From Bacillota bacterium (GTDB lineage Bacteria > Bacillota > Clostridia > Lachnospirales > Lachnospiraceae), in contig JAEWHR010000012.1 in the NCBI GenBank assembly GCA_023387655.1, forward strand, positions 1 through 5,338: a stretch of 5,338 nucleotides of DNA. Direction: 5' to 3'. Both the position numbers and the translations under genes were made by a program. This document shows, one piece after another, positions 4,835-5,338 of the stretch. The notes below the pieces were generated by a model. It saw only the letters and a program-made list of their open reading frames with translations. It searched no databases and was not told where the DNA came from. Positions within the stretch are counted from its first letter, which is position 1. Every line of letters begins with the position of its first letter.

Positions 4835-5290
4835 TTAAATAACTAACCGTAACATCAATCGATTCGTTTTCCATCCTGTAATATTCTTGTTAACCTTGTA
4901 GGTTACCCGTTGATTATTTATCACTGCTCTACCTAATAACAAATCACTTTGTTTTTGTATGAGCAGACTATTCACTTTTTTGATAAATTCCTCTTCTTGT
5001 TTTGAAATTACTTGTAACATATTTTGATGATTTCTAAATACCATAAAACCTGAGTAGCCCTCTTCCCGACATTTTTCAATACATTTATCCAGATGAAATT
5101 TCATCCCCTCAAGACTAAATATGCCACTTTTTTTATATATGTTGTCTGGAATTGGTTCCACTTCTTGATCAACATAGGCTTCCCCAACATCAATGAAGTA
5201 AACAATAAAGTATCGTATGTAATCAATACTACTATAAATATTCGTAATTTGTTTTACAGTTTGTAGCCGAAACCTTAGCTTTTTCTTCAT
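4835..5290 (-). CDS. Uncharacterised 151-residue protein
   Basis: I do not recognise this protein. It starts with a strongly basic segment (MKKKLRFRLQTVKQ) and continues with an aromatic, partly hydrophobic stretch (about 22-36, DYIRYFIVYFIDVG). This stretch looks more like a buried strand or helix than a membrane span, because it is broken by charged residues. A Pro-rich turn follows (EPIPDN, 45-50), then a charged helix with two cysteines four residues apart (C70, C74), and a GYSGFMVFR strand (78-86). A second charged helix (about 95-118) leads to a basic C-terminal end. No signal peptide, lipobox or known catalytic motif is visible, so a small soluble cytoplasmic protein is likely. The ATG has an AGGAG site 8 nt upstream (5299-5303), which supports real translation. 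It reads toward ssrA but is separated from it by a hairpin and the ssrA promoter. Confidence 0.75.
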   Translation of the reverse strand: MKKKLRFRLQTVKQITNIYSSIDYIRYFIVYFIDVGEAYVDQEVEPIPDNIYKKSGIFSLEGMKFHLDKCIEKCREEGYSGFMVFRNHQNMLQVISKQEEEFIKKVNSLLIQKQSDLLLGRAVINNQRVTYKVNKNITGWKTNRLMLRLVI

Positions 5291-5338
5291 TGTGATGTCT
5301 CCTATGCATGTCGTAACTAGTAGTCAGTAATCAAATGA

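Overview
The window is AT-rich, has strong GGAGG-type ribosome binding sites, and carries clostridial-style genes. It looks like a chromosomal housekeeping stretch from a low-GC Firmicute, most likely a clostridium of the Lachnospiraceae type; this placement is inferred from protein style and not from a marker search. I see no transposase, phage gene, CRISPR array or defence gene.

Left part (1-3015, all minus strand): a probable four-gene operon read from right to left. First is a secreted lipoprotein with a cyclophilin-type peptidyl-prolyl isomerase domain (2197-3015). Next is a single-pass membrane protein of unknown function with a TTG start (1578-2138). Then comes an OmpR-family response regulator (832-1506), and last its membrane sensor histidine kinase, which overlaps the regulator by one base and runs off the left edge (1-832). 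The two-component pair is the regulatory core. The lipoprotein folding factor upstream suggests, but does not prove, a link to the cell envelope.

Middle (3016-4010): a 336-bp divergent intergenic region rich in short inverted repeats leads into tdk, a type II thymidine kinase on the plus strand (3352-3909), which ends at a clear intrinsic terminator. The tdk leader has a plausible promoter, a second Shine-Dalgarno sequence with a three-codon ORF, and a perfect hairpin directly against the tdk ribosome binding site.

Right part (4011-5338): a 16-bp near-perfect inverted repeat of higher GC (4020-4081) is followed by about 160 bp of AT-rich DNA with no gene. Next is ssrA (tmRNA) on the minus strand (4280-4613), with an exact consensus promoter, its own terminator and a readable degradation tag, ANDNLAYAA. 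A GC-rich 11-bp hairpin separates it from an unrecognised 151-residue protein gene (4835-5290, minus).

Nothing here amounts to a convincing new system. The points most worth following up are the thymidine kinase P-loop variant, the structured tdk leader, the possible dispersed repeat at 4020-4081, and the two uncharacterised proteins.
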